The notes: generated by a model not told the origin, from the letters alone. A stretch of 23,160 bases of DNA from an uncultured Collinsella sp. (GCA_900543945.1 UQTN01000021.1:1-23160), one strand, 5' to 3'. Shown: positions 14,297 through 22,609, counted from the first letter of the stretch. Translations and numbers: made by a program.

Positions 14297-15277
14297 CTAG
14301 ACCGTCTGGAGCTTCTCGACCTCGTCGAGGTTCTCGGTCAGGCGCGCCGCAAACGTCGAAAGCGGGTGCGGATGCGTATCGAATTCGTAGGCCGTCTCGG
14401 TGGAGTGGATCACGGTACCGACGCCAGCATCGGTCAGCAGCTCCAGCAGCAGCGAATGCGGCGTCGTGCCGTTGATGATGTGGGCTCGGAACACACCGGC
14501 GGTAAGCGCATCGACGGCGGCGCGCAGCTTGGGAATCATGCCCTTGTCGACCTCGCCGCCGTAGAGCATCTCATTGACCTCGTCGAGTGTCAGGTTGGAG
14601 ATGAGCGAATCCTTATCGCTAAAGTCCTTGTACAGGCCGTCGACGTCGGTCAAGAAGATCGCCTTGTGCGCATGAAGCGCCGCCGCAACGGCGCCGGCGG
14701 CGGTATCGGCGTTGATGTTGAAGAAGCCACCGTCCTCCCCCGCTGCGACCGTGGCGATAACGGGAATGTACTCGCTGTCGAGCAAACGCTCGATATAGTC
14801 GGTGTTGACGTGCGTGACCTTGCCTACGCGGCCGAGCTCGGGGTCGAGCGGCTCGGCGATGAGCGTGCCGGCATCGCTGCCCGACACGCCCACGGCCAGG
14901 TTGCCGTGGTGGTTGATGGCAGCAACCAGCTCCTGGTTGACCTTGCCGCCCAGTACCTCGCGCACGATATCCATGGTCGCCGGCGTGGTCACGCGCTGGC
15001 CGTTCTTAAACTCGACGGGAATATCGTAATGGCTCAGCGCCTCGTTGATAGCCTTGCCGCCACCATGCACGATGACGGGACGCATACCGATGATCTTGAG
15101 CAGGACGATGTCGCTCATCACGTCGCGGCGCAGCTGCTCGTCGACCATGGCGGCTCCGCCATATTTGATAACAACCGTCTTGCCGGTCAGGTTCTTAATC
15201 CACGGCAGCGCTTCGAACAGCAGCTGCGCGGTTGCTTCGTTGGATTCGCTCGAACGACAATCGCGTGCGAATTTCAT
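14297..15277 (-). CDS. argB: Acetylglutamate kinase
   Basis: ArgB phosphorylates N-acetylglutamate, usually the feedback-controlled step of arginine synthesis. The 326-residue amino acid kinase has VVIKYGGAAM with the catalytic lysine, VIVHGGGKAIN, a NINADTAAGAVAAAL segment and a FLTDVDGLY nucleotide-site motif. The N-terminal helix before the core (about 1-30) is the region that in arginine-sensitive enzymes links dimers into hexamers, so feedback inhibition is plausible but not shown. A tail of about 30 residues after the usual end makes it a little long. The ATG at 15277 with GAGG seven bases upstream is preferred over the longer frame to 15337. Confidence 0.95.
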   Translation of the reverse strand: MKFARDCRSSESNEATAQLLFEALPWIKNLTGKTVVIKYGGAAMVDEQLRRDVMSDIVLLKIIGMRPVIVHGGGKAINEALSHYDIPVEFKNGQRVTTPATMDIVREVLGGKVNQELVAAINHHGNLAVGVSGSDAGTLIAEPLDPELGRVGKVTHVNTDYIERLLDSEYIPVIATVAAGEDGGFFNINADTAAGAVAAALHAHKAIFLTDVDGLYKDFSDKDSLISNLTLDEVNEMLYGGEVDKGMIPKLRAAVDALTAGVFRAHIINGTTPHSLLLELLTDAGVGTVIHSTETAYEFDTHPHPLSTFAARLTENLDEVEKLQTV

Positions 15278-15358
15278 AGTCTGCCTCGTCTTTCGTATCG
15301 TTATCGCGCCGTGCTCCGCTGTCCGCAATCGCGGCAAGATGCGCAGCGTGCCTGGAAT

Positions 15359-16627
15359 CTAGGAACGGTAGTCGCCGTTGATGGAGATGTACTCATGCGT
15401 GAGGTCGCAGGTCCACACGGTCGTTGCCGCGTCGCCTGCGCCCAGGTCGGCCGAGATCACGATCTCGGGCGCCTCAAAACGTCGTAGAGCCTCGTCCTCG
15501 TCAAAGGGAACAGTCAGACCGTCGCGACAGACAGGCATGCCCATCATGTCGATGGAAACGTCTTCCTGATTAAACTTCACGCCGCACTTGCCAAGCGCCA
15601 TGGCAACGCGGCCCCAGTTGCAGTCGTGGCCGGCGATGCAGGTCTTAACGAGCGGCGAGTTGGCAACGGCACGGGCGGCGATATCGGCCTCCTCGTCGTT
15701 AGCGGCGCCGGTAACGTTGACCGTAACAAGCTTGGATGCGCCCTCACCATCGGCGGCGATATTGCGCGCCAGGCTCTCGCACACCTCGTGCACGGCAAAT
15801 GCCAACTCGTCAAAGGCATTGGAGCCCTCAACGATAGGCTCGGCATCTGCGGCAGCGGCGCCGGAGGCAAGCATGATGCAGGTGTCGTTGGTCGAGGTGT
15901 CGGAATCGACCGTTACCTTGTTAAAGGTCTGCTTGACGGTCGAGAGCAGCAGGGCATGAAGTGCCGCAGGCTCGACGGGGGCATCGGTGGTGATAACTGC
16001 GATCATGGTGGCCATGTTGGGCATGATCATACCCGAGCCCTTGCACATTCCGCCTACCGTATAGACATTGCCCGCATGACCCGCAGCCTCACTGACGTAG
16101 GATACGGCGTACTCCTTGGAGTGCGTGTCGGTCGTCATGATGGCGCGAGCGGCATCGGCGCCACCGTGGGCGGAGAGCGCCTCGTAGGCAGCAGGAATGG
16201 CGGTCTCAAACGTGTCGATCGACAGAATCTGGCCAATCACACCCGTGGAGGCAACCAGAATCTGCTGGGGCTCGCAGCCGATGACCTGCGAGGCGATGTT
16301 GCACGTCTCGCGCGCGCAGGCAAGGCCCGTCTCGCCCGTGGCGGCATTCGCGTTGCCGGAGTTGATTGAAACGCCGGCGATGATGCCATAGCCCTTGCCC
16401 ACACCGCCCAGGTTGGCGCGGCTCACCTGCACAGGCGCTGCGCAAAAGCGATTGGTCGTAAACACGCCGGCACCGGGACAGGGTTTATCGGGCACGACGA
16501 GCGCGTAATCCAAGCGCTCGGGATTCTTGCGAAAACCCGCATGAATACCCGCGGCCTTAAAGCCGGCCGCTACCGTAATGCCACCCTCGACGGCACGAAT
16601 CTTGATATCGAACTGCTCTGTATTCAT
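15359..16627 (-). CDS. argJ: Bifunctional ornithine acetyltransferase / N-acetylglutamate synthase
   Basis: ArgJ moves the acetyl group from acetylornithine to glutamate, recycling it. Bifunctional forms can also use acetyl-CoA. The 422-residue precursor has the family layout, with the self-cleavage site KGSGMIMPNMATM (about 196-208). The bond before Thr207 is cut to give two subunits, and this threonine becomes the nucleophile. GVFTTNRFCAAPV near the N-terminus and the C-terminal THEYISINGDYRS also fit. The ATG at 16627 has AAGGA upstream. Sequence alone does not decide whether it is mono- or bifunctional, but no separate argA or argE is in the window. Confidence 0.95.
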   Translation of the reverse strand: MNTEQFDIKIRAVEGGITVAAGFKAAGIHAGFRKNPERLDYALVVPDKPCPGAGVFTTNRFCAAPVQVSRANLGGVGKGYGIIAGVSINSGNANAATGETGLACARETCNIASQVIGCEPQQILVASTGVIGQILSIDTFETAIPAAYEALSAHGGADAARAIMTTDTHSKEYAVSYVSEAAGHAGNVYTVGGMCKGSGMIMPNMATMIAVITTDAPVEPAALHALLLSTVKQTFNKVTVDSDTSTNDTCIMLASGAAAADAEPIVEGSNAFDELAFAVHEVCESLARNIAADGEGASKLVTVNVTGAANDEEADIAARAVANSPLVKTCIAGHDCNWGRVAMALGKCGVKFNQEDVSIDMMGMPVCRDGLTVPFDEDEALRRFEAPEIVISADLGAGDAATTVWTCDLTHEYISINGDYRS

Positions 16628-16761
16628 CGTCCTTACGACTCCTTATATCAAACAAAAAACGGACATCGGTTGGTGCGCCATGCCAGTCGTGATCATGAGA
16701 CCAGCTTAAGAGTGGCGCCCCACTCGATGCCCGACTACCAAATCGTTAACAATCGAATGTG

Positions 16762-17832
16762 CTACACCGGGCACGCCACTGTGGGCAAGCCTCGTCGCTC
16801 GTCAAAGCCAAAGACGATATTGGCGCATTGGACTGCTTGGCCCGCAGCGCCCTTGCACAGATTGTCGATGGCGCCCGTCGCCACCAGCACGCCCGCGCGC
16901 TTGTTGAGCGCGAGGCCAATCTGGGCGGCGTTGGTGCCGACGACCGAAGCCGTCTTGGGCTGCTGGCCGGCGTCGAGCACGCGCACAAAGGTGCGTCCAG
17001 CGTAGAACTGCTTGTAATAGTCGACAACATCCTCAAGAGCCAACGTGTCGAGAGCCTGCGGCGCGAGCGGCAGCGTCACCGTGGAGAGCAGACCACGCTT
17101 GAGCGGTGCCAGGTGCGGGGTAAAGACGACGCGATCGGTCAGGCCCAAGATCTGCTCGATTTCGGGCGTGTGGCGATGCTTGCCCACGCCGTAGGCCTCC
17201 AAGTTCTCGTCGGCGCTGCAAAAATGGGTGCGGGCGTTGCAGGACTTACCGGCGCCCGTCACGCCGCTAATGGCATCGACAATCACGGGGCCGTTCTCGG
17301 CCACCCAGCCCGCGCGCACGGCGGGCGCGGCGGCAAGGCTCGTTGCGGTGGGATAGCAACCGGCGCAAGCGACCAGCACGGGTTTGCCGTCGGCATGGTC
17401 GGATGCGGCGGTCTCCAAGTCTTGGCAGAACAGCTCGGGCAGACCGAAGGCACGGGTCTTGAGCAGCTCGGGGCTCGTATGCTCGGCGGCATACCAAGCC
17501 TCAAAAACGGACGCGTCGTTCAGGCGGTAGTCGGCCGAGAGGTCAATGCAGGAGACGCCCGATGCAAGCAGCGCGGGCACCTGTACCATGGCAGCCGTAT
17601 GCGGCACGGCAAGAAAAACCGCATCGCAGCTCTTGAGCTCAGGGGCATCATGCGTCGTAAAGACAAGATCGCTTACGCCGGTGAAGCTCGGGTACACCGC
17701 GGACAGCGGCTGGCCGGCATCGGCGTTGGACGTAATGGCAGCAAGTTCAAACTCGGGATGACCGAGGACGAGGCGAATGAGCTCGGCTCCGGCATATCCA
17801 GCCGCGCCGACGATTCCAACCTTCAAAGACAT
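16762..17832 (-). CDS. argC: N-acetyl-gamma-glutamyl-phosphate reductase
   Basis: ArgC reduces N-acetylglutamyl phosphate to the semialdehyde using NADPH. The 356-residue product begins with the Rossmann motif VGIVGAAGYAGAELIRL and has the catalytic cysteine in CAGCYPTA at about 159. Further on it has SGVTGAGK and the KHRHTPEIEQIL segment with the active-site histidine. The ATG at 17832 is preceded by AAGGAG six bases away. It is the first gene of the arg cluster and follows a candidate ArgR operator. The 134-base gap to argJ holds a small GAGTGG-GGCG-CCACTC hairpin and a T6 tract, but no clear terminator. Confidence 0.96.
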   Translation of the reverse strand: MSLKVGIVGAAGYAGAELIRLVLGHPEFELAAITSNADAGQPLSAVYPSFTGVSDLVFTTHDAPELKSCDAVFLAVPHTAAMVQVPALLASGVSCIDLSADYRLNDASVFEAWYAAEHTSPELLKTRAFGLPELFCQDLETAASDHADGKPVLVACAGCYPTATSLAAAPAVRAGWVAENGPVIVDAISGVTGAGKSCNARTHFCSADENLEAYGVGKHRHTPEIEQILGLTDRVVFTPHLAPLKRGLLSTVTLPLAPQALDTLALEDVVDYYKQFYAGRTFVRVLDAGQQPKTASVVGTNAAQIGLALNKRAGVLVATGAIDNLCKGAAGQAVQCANIVFGFDERRGLPTVACPV

Positions 17833-17918
17833 ATCAGACTCCTTGTCTGCGATTTATGCACCGATGCGCATTTCGCAGCGGTCGTTATGAAGTGGGTTGA
17901 AACTTTAGCACCAAAAGA

Positions 17919-17953
17919 TGCATGAATACGTAAATGGCTTGCATATTCATGCA
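17919..17953 (-). promoter_or_regulatory. Candidate ArgR operator upstream of argC
   Basis: TGCATGAATA (17919-17928) and TATTCATGCA (17944-17953) are perfect inverted copies 15 bases apart. Each carries the TGAAT/ATTCA half-site of known ARG boxes. The pair lies about 90-120 bases upstream of the argC start, where the promoter is expected. I could not assign -35 and -10 hexamers with confidence. Confidence 0.55.
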
Positions 17954-17998
17954 TTGAAACATTCCCGACACATTCGCTTGAAGGAATTGACAAATGGA

Positions 17999-18052
17999 GC
18001 GGGCCCCGTATTGACCGGCGCTCCTAACGGCGCCGGGCAATACGGGGCCCGC
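17999..18052 (-). terminator. Long near-perfect palindrome after the flavin-operon genes
   Basis: A 15-bp outer stem (17999-18013 with 18038-18052), one A-G mismatch and a 7-bp inner stem (CCGGCGC with GCGCCGG) close an 8-base loop. It lies 38 bases beyond the stop of the last operon gene, so termination or mRNA 3' protection is likely. No T-run follows. Confidence 0.55.
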
Positions 18053-18090
18053 CCATGCGAAAACCAAGTTGTTAGGATGAGCCAGCCTGG

Positions 18091-18501
18091 CTAGAGCTCG
18101 ACCGGTACCCATTCGTCGTGATTGCAGATAAACGCCTCGGGATCCTCGACGCTAAAGAAGACGAGTGCGGGGTCGTTAGGCCCCTCATAGTGCTCGCTCA
18201 AGCGCTCAAGATGTTTCCATCCTGCCTCGCGCATATCGGGAGCGGCCTGGTCATCCAAGCCGGCGCGCCCGCGCAAGATGAGCCAGCCATGGCCCGGCCA
18301 CCAACTCGTGGCCTCAAAGCGCTGATTTTGCAGCAGCTCCTGCCACACATCCTTGGTGCGCGCCGTCACAAACCACAGCTTGCCGTCCTGAATCTGAGCA
18401 AACGAAAATGGGCGTACATGTGGCTGCCCGTCCACGCTCGTCGCCAAGTACCACGCCGGCACCGACGTCAGATACTCCAAAACCGTATTCAATCCGTCCA
18501 C
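18091..18501 (-). CDS. Pyridoxamine 5'-phosphate oxidase-like FMN-binding split-barrel protein (paralogue 2)
   Basis: The 136-residue product belongs to the flavin-binding split-barrel superfamily, whose small members bind FMN (some bind F420 or haem) as dimers. Visible elements are VPAWYLATS near the N-terminus, VRPFSFAQ, GKLWFVTARTKDVWQEL and a C-terminal FFSVEDPEAFICN. It shares these blocks with the gene just upstream, so the two are a tandem duplication. No specific substrate can be named. The start is the GTG at 18501 with GGAGG four bases upstream. It is the last gene of the cluster that begins with an FMN riboswitch and riboflavin transporter, which fits an FMN-using enzyme. Confidence 0.85.
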   Translation of the reverse strand: MDGLNTVLEYLTSVPAWYLATSVDGQPHVRPFSFAQIQDGKLWFVTARTKDVWQELLQNQRFEATSWWPGHGWLILRGRAGLDDQAAPDMREAGWKHLERLSEHYEGPNDPALVFFSVEDPEAFICNHDEWVPVEL

Positions 18502-18545
18502 GTTTCCTCCTGTACTAGCCAGTTTGAGAGCCTGGTTTGTGTGAG

Positions 18546-18992
18546 CTAGAGCTCCAGGCGCTCCTCGCTGCCGTCGATATCACAGAAGCGCGCGGCAATG
18601 TTGCGGACCGAAAAGAAAGCAAGGCGGCCGTCGTTGGCACTCTCGTGTTCCTCGCCGATGCCCACCATGTGCTTAAACCCCGCTTGACGCACCTTGTCGC
18701 TCGCAACCGCGTCGTCCTCAAGTACGGCCTCGCCGGTCAACACGATCCAACATTCTCCCGGCTTCCAGCCCGAGAGCTCAAACTTGGGATTCGCACTCAG
18801 CTCCGCCCACACGTCCTTATCGCGCGACGTGCAAAACCACAGCTTACCGTCATCGACCATGGCAAACGAAAACGGCCTCACGCGAGGCTGATGCCCGTCG
18901 GCCACATCGGTCGTGGCCAGATACCACGCCGGAATGCGCCTGAGATACGAACAGGCGCGCTCAAGCTGAGCCGTGCGGTCGTTGTCGGTCAT
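18546..18992 (-). CDS. Pyridoxamine 5'-phosphate oxidase-like FMN-binding split-barrel protein (paralogue 1)
   Basis: This 148-residue protein has the same order of blocks as its neighbour: IPAWYLATTD, VRPFSFAMVDDGKLWFCTSR, KDVWAEL and FFSVRNIAARFCDID. Several aligned positions are identical while the linkers differ, which suggests an old duplication with later divergence. The ATG at 18992 is preceded by AAAGGGG. It starts 30 bases after the ecfT stop and ends 44 bases before its paralogue, so it is very likely in the same transcript. It probably binds FMN from riboflavin imported by the upstream transporter. Its reaction is unknown. Confidence 0.85.
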   Translation of the reverse strand: MTDNDRTAQLERACSYLRRIPAWYLATTDVADGHQPRVRPFSFAMVDDGKLWFCTSRDKDVWAELSANPKFELSGWKPGECWIVLTGEAVLEDDAVASDKVRQAGFKHMVGIGEEHESANDGRLAFFSVRNIAARFCDIDGSEERLEL

Positions 18993-19022
18993 GGGGACCC
19001 CTTTCCTGCGCTCGAATCGCGC

Positions 19023-19823
19023 CTAAACAAGTTGAAGATTGATGACGATGACGCAGATGAGCAGCAACGCCGTCACCACCACCGCCAACGCATCGCCGCG
19101 GCCAAATGTAAGCGCATGCAGACGCGTGCGGCCCTGCTCGCCATGATAGCAACGGGCATCCATGGCGGCAGACAACGTCTCGGCATGACGGAACACGCCC
19201 GTGAACAGTGGAATCGCCACACTGCCGAGCATACGAACGCCGCCGAGTGGGCCTCCCGTCACGCGCGCGCCGCGGCTCGCCTGCGCATCGGCCGTCTGTT
19301 TCATCTCGGTGGCAAACTGCGGCATAAAGCGCAGCGCGATACCCATAATCATGCCGAGCTCGTGCGCAGGAAGTCCCACACGCGCAAACGGCGCGAGCAG
19401 GCGCTCAAAGCCCGCGGTGAGGTCGAGCGTCGGTGTGGTGAGCGTGATGGCGCTCATGCCGGCCATCATCAAGGTCAGGCGGCACGCCATAAAGGCGGCA
19501 GAACGCAGTGAGCCCTCGCTTATCTGCAGAAAGCCGAGCTGCCACAGGATGCGCCCACTCTGATCGGTAAACAAGTTGAGCACCGCGACCACGACGACGA
19601 TTGCCAGCAGCGGCGCCATCGATGATAGGACCCGGCGCAACGGCACCCGGGACACGGCATAGATCAGCACGGCGAAAATTGCGACCGGGGCCAGTCCGCG
19701 GAAGCCGCCGACGGTCAGCGTCGTGATCAAAAACACAAAGCCCAGGAGCAGCTTGGTGCGCGGATCCAGGCGATGGATCGCACTATCGCCGGGATAGTAA
19801 CTGCCAAACGAAAACGCCTCCAT
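19023..19823 (-). CDS. ecfT: ECF transporter transmembrane coupling protein EcfT
   Basis: EcfT is the integral membrane scaffold that couples the two ATPases to the substrate-binding S component. The 266-residue product has several hydrophobic spans (about 25-60, 65-85, 105-130, and a last one at about 240-265). It also has the long cytoplasmic coupling region with the two conserved short motifs, here SRGAR and AMDARCYHG, which dock onto the ATPases. The ATG at 19823 overlaps the stop of the ATPase gene by one base (TAATG), so translation is coupled. Gene order S component, ATPases, EcfT marks a dedicated module. Confidence 0.93.
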   Translation of the reverse strand: MEAFSFGSYYPGDSAIHRLDPRTKLLLGFVFLITTLTVGGFRGLAPVAIFAVLIYAVSRVPLRRVLSSMAPLLAIVVVVAVLNLFTDQSGRILWQLGFLQISEGSLRSAAFMACRLTLMMAGMSAITLTTPTLDLTAGFERLLAPFARVGLPAHELGMIMGIALRFMPQFATEMKQTADAQASRGARVTGGPLGGVRMLGSVAIPLFTGVFRHAETLSAAMDARCYHGEQGRTRLHALTFGRGDALAVVVTALLLICVIVINLQLV

Positions 19824-21727
19824 TAGCAGCCCTCCTCTCGCGCGACCGTCTTGGATTTAGCAATGTCCGAGACGTTAGAAGAACCGTCTGAGCGACCGAT
19901 CAGCAAATTTGCCAACTCGTCGGCCAACGACTCAACCGTATAGAGCCCGCCGCAACGCAGCGGCACGCCCGCTTCCGCGAGCGCCAACGCCATGCGCTGG
20001 GCGGCGGGAACGCCCAAGCCGATCGACTTGAGCTCATCGGCATGTGCAAACACCTGCGCGGGGGTTCCCTCGGCAAACACCGCACCTTCGTTCATCACGA
20101 CGATGCGGTCGCAGCAGTTGGCCAGGTCATCCATACTATGCGAAACCATGACAACGGTCAGGCCATCGCGGTGAAGTCGATCGATAAGCTCAAGGAAATC
20201 CCTGCGCGCAGCCGGATCGAGCCCCGCCATGGGTTCATCGAGCACCAGGACTTCGGGCTCCATGGCGAGCACACCGGCGAATGCCACGCGCCGTTGCTGA
20301 CCGCCCGAAAGCTCGAAGGGACTCTTGTCGCCGACCGTGGAAAGGTCGAGGCCCACGCGCGAGAGCGACGACTCGACGCGACGGTCGACTTCATCTTGCG
20401 GCAAGCCAAGGTTGTGCGGACCAAACGCCACGTCCCGCGCCACGGTTTCGGCAAACAGCTGACGCTCAGGATATTGAAACACCACGCCGACCTTGGCCTT
20501 AACCGCGGCGGCGTCTTTCTTGTTTGACAGATCGAGCCCCAGCGCGCGAACGAATCCCTCCTGGGGGCGAATCAAACCGTTGAGATGCTGGACCAGCGTC
20601 GACTTACCCGAACCGGTATGACCTGCCAAGCCCAGGAACTCGCCGCGACACACCATCAGCGATACATCGCGCAGCGCCCACGGGCTGCTGGGGTCGTTTC
20701 CCCAGAGAGCCTGTTTGCTCGATTTGCCCGCAACGGCCGAGCGCTTATGCCAGCGGCGGCGCTCGCGGGCGCTCAGCGAGTAACTATGCGAGAGGTGCGA
20801 AATCTCGATGACGGGCTCCGACGCGGCTGTCCCGTCGGTTGCAGAGGAGGCGTTGTCGAGCACACGAGAATCGGATGCAGAAGGCCGCCCTGCGGTGTCT
20901 TCCCCACTCCGGTCGGCATATGTCTGCGCAATCTCGGCGACCATATCCACCTCGCGCACCTGCGCATGAACGGGCACGCCCTTCGCACGAAGCGCCGTGC
21001 CCAAGCAGCACGACGCCGGCATATCCAAGTTGAACTGCGCAAGTTCGTCCGCCCGTGTCAAGATTTCCTCGGGCGTACCGAGCATGGCAACGCGCCCCGC
21101 CCGAAACACCGCGACACGATCGGCCTCGGCGGCCTCTTCCATAAAGTGCGTAATCATCACGATGGTCATGCCACGATCATGCAACGCGCGGCAAGCCTTC
21201 ATGAGGCCCTTGCGTCCACGCGGATCGAGCATCGAGGAAGCCTCATCCAAGATGAGCACGCGCGGTTCCATGGCAAGCACGCCAGCAAGCGCCACGCGTT
21301 GCTTTTGGCCACCCGAGAGCGCATGGGTCTCGTGGCGCTCAAAGCCCACCAGGCCCACGCCCTTCAGCGCCTCGCGTACGCGCTGCGCAATTTGCGCCGA
21401 TGGCACGCCAAGGTTTTCGGGACCGAACGCAACGTCATCTTCGACAAGCGTTGCCACCAGCTGGTCGTCGGGATTCTGGAATACCATGCCCGCGGTCGAA
21501 CGAATGTCGTAGACCAGCTCGGGGTCGGACGCATCCATGCCGTTGATGCGTACCGTGCCCGCATCGGGCTGCAACAGCGCATTCAGATGCTTGGCAAACG
21601 TCGACTTGCCCGACCCATTGCCACCGAGGATGCAGAAAAACTCCCCGTCCTCGATGTTCAGATCGACACCGTCGAGTGCCGACACGGCACCGTCATAGCT
21701 AAAGGAAACGCCCCGACACTCAATCAT
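19823..21727 (-). CDS. ecfA: Fused double ABC ATPase of an ECF transporter (EcfA-EcfA')
   Basis: The 634-residue protein joins both ATPases of an energy-coupling factor transporter in one chain. Domain 1 (about 1-235) has Walker A GGNGSGKST (about 35-43), the Q-loop in VFQNPDDQL, signature LSGGQKQR (about 138) and Walker B LILDEASSMLDP. Domain 2 (about 306-590) has GHTGSGKST (about 369-377), VFQYPERQLF, LSGGQQRR and VLVLDEPMAGLDP. A charged, low-complexity linker (about 270-305) separates them. Both sites keep the catalytic glutamate and switch histidine (ITH, VSH). In most bacteria these are two genes. The ATG overlaps the ribU stop as ATGA. Confidence 0.94.
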   Translation of the reverse strand: MIECRGVSFSYDGAVSALDGVDLNIEDGEFFCILGGNGSGKSTFAKHLNALLQPDAGTVRINGMDASDPELVYDIRSTAGMVFQNPDDQLVATLVEDDVAFGPENLGVPSAQIAQRVREALKGVGLVGFERHETHALSGGQKQRVALAGVLAMEPRVLILDEASSMLDPRGRKGLMKACRALHDRGMTIVMITHFMEEAAEADRVAVFRAGRVAMLGTPEEILTRADELAQFNLDMPASCCLGTALRAKGVPVHAQVREVDMVAEIAQTYADRSGEDTAGRPSASDSRVLDNASSATDGTAASEPVIEISHLSHSYSLSARERRRWHKRSAVAGKSSKQALWGNDPSSPWALRDVSLMVCRGEFLGLAGHTGSGKSTLVQHLNGLIRPQEGFVRALGLDLSNKKDAAAVKAKVGVVFQYPERQLFAETVARDVAFGPHNLGLPQDEVDRRVESSLSRVGLDLSTVGDKSPFELSGGQQRRVAFAGVLAMEPEVLVLDEPMAGLDPAARRDFLELIDRLHRDGLTVVMVSHSMDDLANCCDRIVVMNEGAVFAEGTPAQVFAHADELKSIGLGVPAAQRMALALAEAGVPLRCGGLYTVESLADELANLLIGRSDGSSNVSDIAKSKTVAREEGC

Positions 21728-22314
21728 GCGCGGCCTTTGACCTGGTCCTTTTTAGGCGTGATGAGGTTGGAGACCGCCTTGTACACTGCAAGCGTCAATA
21801 CCGAGTTAAGCACGGTCTTGATAAGGTTGAACGGCAGCACGGCAGAAATCATGAGCGGGGCGATCACATCGACCGAGCCATACCAGAACCATACGCCAAT
21901 GGTAAGGTTAGCGACCATAGACAGCGCCGTAGCGGCAATGACACCGAACACTAGGCCAATCACGGCACCCTTATAGGTATGCATCTTCTGGTACACGATA
22001 GCCGCGGGCAGAATGTAGCCCAGCGTAGCCACCAGGTTCATAAGTGCGCCGACCCAATCGCCCGTGGTAAGCGCATGGATAACAATCGCCATAGCGGCAA
22101 CAGCAGTGCCGGCGCCAGGGCCATACGCAAATCCACACACCATCGCCGGCACCAGCGACGGGTCATACGTCAAAAACGGCGCCGAAGGAAGGATGGGCAG
22201 CTGCACATACATAAACAGGGCGCCCAAGGCGCACATCAGCGCCATGGTAACGAGCTGTTTGGTGCTCCACCTATTCGTGTTCTCAAAATGGATATGCTGC
22301 GACTGTTCAGACAT
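21724..22314 (-). CDS. ribU: Riboflavin ECF transporter S component RibU
   Basis: RibU is the membrane protein that binds riboflavin for import by the ECF module. The 196-residue product has about six hydrophobic segments and the riboflavin-family loop SAPFLTYDPSLVPAMVCGF (about 45-65), similar to the FLKYDPSD region of known RibU. The N-terminal part STKQLVTMALMCALGALF is typical of S components. The ATG at 22314 is chosen because AGGTGA lies five bases upstream. An ATG at 22335 falls inside the riboswitch core and is not used. An FMN riboswitch directly upstream supports riboflavin as the substrate. Confidence 0.93.
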   Translation of the reverse strand: MSEQSQHIHFENTNRWSTKQLVTMALMCALGALFMYVQLPILPSAPFLTYDPSLVPAMVCGFAYGPGAGTAVAAMAIVIHALTTGDWVGALMNLVATLGYILPAAIVYQKMHTYKGAVIGLVFGVIAATALSMVANLTIGVWFWYGSVDVIAPLMISAVLPFNLIKTVLNSVLTLAVYKAVSNLITPKKDQVKGRA

Positions 22315-22326
22315 AAGATCACCTGC

Positions 22327-22507
22327 CTCTTTCATCCGGACTCTAACCGTTGGTACTGGAATCTCACCAGTTCAGCCGGCATGCGAACCAACGCACACAC
22401 GGGTCGCGGACTCATCGGCTCGGCCGCAGGCATCTCGCCTGCTCCGCGGCACCCCTTTGGCACCGCCCGATTTACCGCCAGTGGGGAATTCCACCCCGCC
22501 CTGAAAC
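22327..22507 (-). promoter_or_regulatory. FMN riboswitch (RFN element)
   Basis: On the minus strand the conserved RFN pieces occur in order: AGGGCGGGGTGGAATTCCCC, then ACTGGCGGTAAAT, GTCCGCGACCC, GAACTGGTGAGATTCCAGT, and GGTTAGAGTCCGGATGAAAG at the 3' end. The stretch between GGCGGTAAAT and GTCCGCGA is longer than usual and holds an extra GCAGGC-GAGAT-GCCTGC hairpin. The aptamer ends only a few bases before the ribU Shine-Dalgarno sequence and no terminator lies between. Control by hiding the ribosome binding site when FMN is bound is therefore more likely than transcription termination. Confidence 0.94.
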
Positions 22508-22517
22508 AGCACTTGCA

Positions 22518-22545
22518 AGTGTAGCACGAGCAATCGTTCGCGCAA
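22518..22545 (-). promoter_or_regulatory. Candidate promoter of the riboflavin operon
   Basis: On the minus strand TTGCGC (22540-22545) and TACACT (22518-22523) are 16 bases apart. A TGC before the -10 forms an extended -10, eleven bases upstream of the riboswitch. Confidence 0.55.
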
Positions 22546-22609
22546 GTATGCCAAGGGTAATTTGTGGTGGGGAAACGCTCCAGAAATGCGGTAGGGACAA
22601 GTTAGCGCA

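Noticed and set aside
16628..16761. Terminator or small gene between argC and argJ
   Set aside because: The hairpin there is not followed directly by a T-run, the T6 tract lies far from it, and no frame has a start and ribosome binding site.
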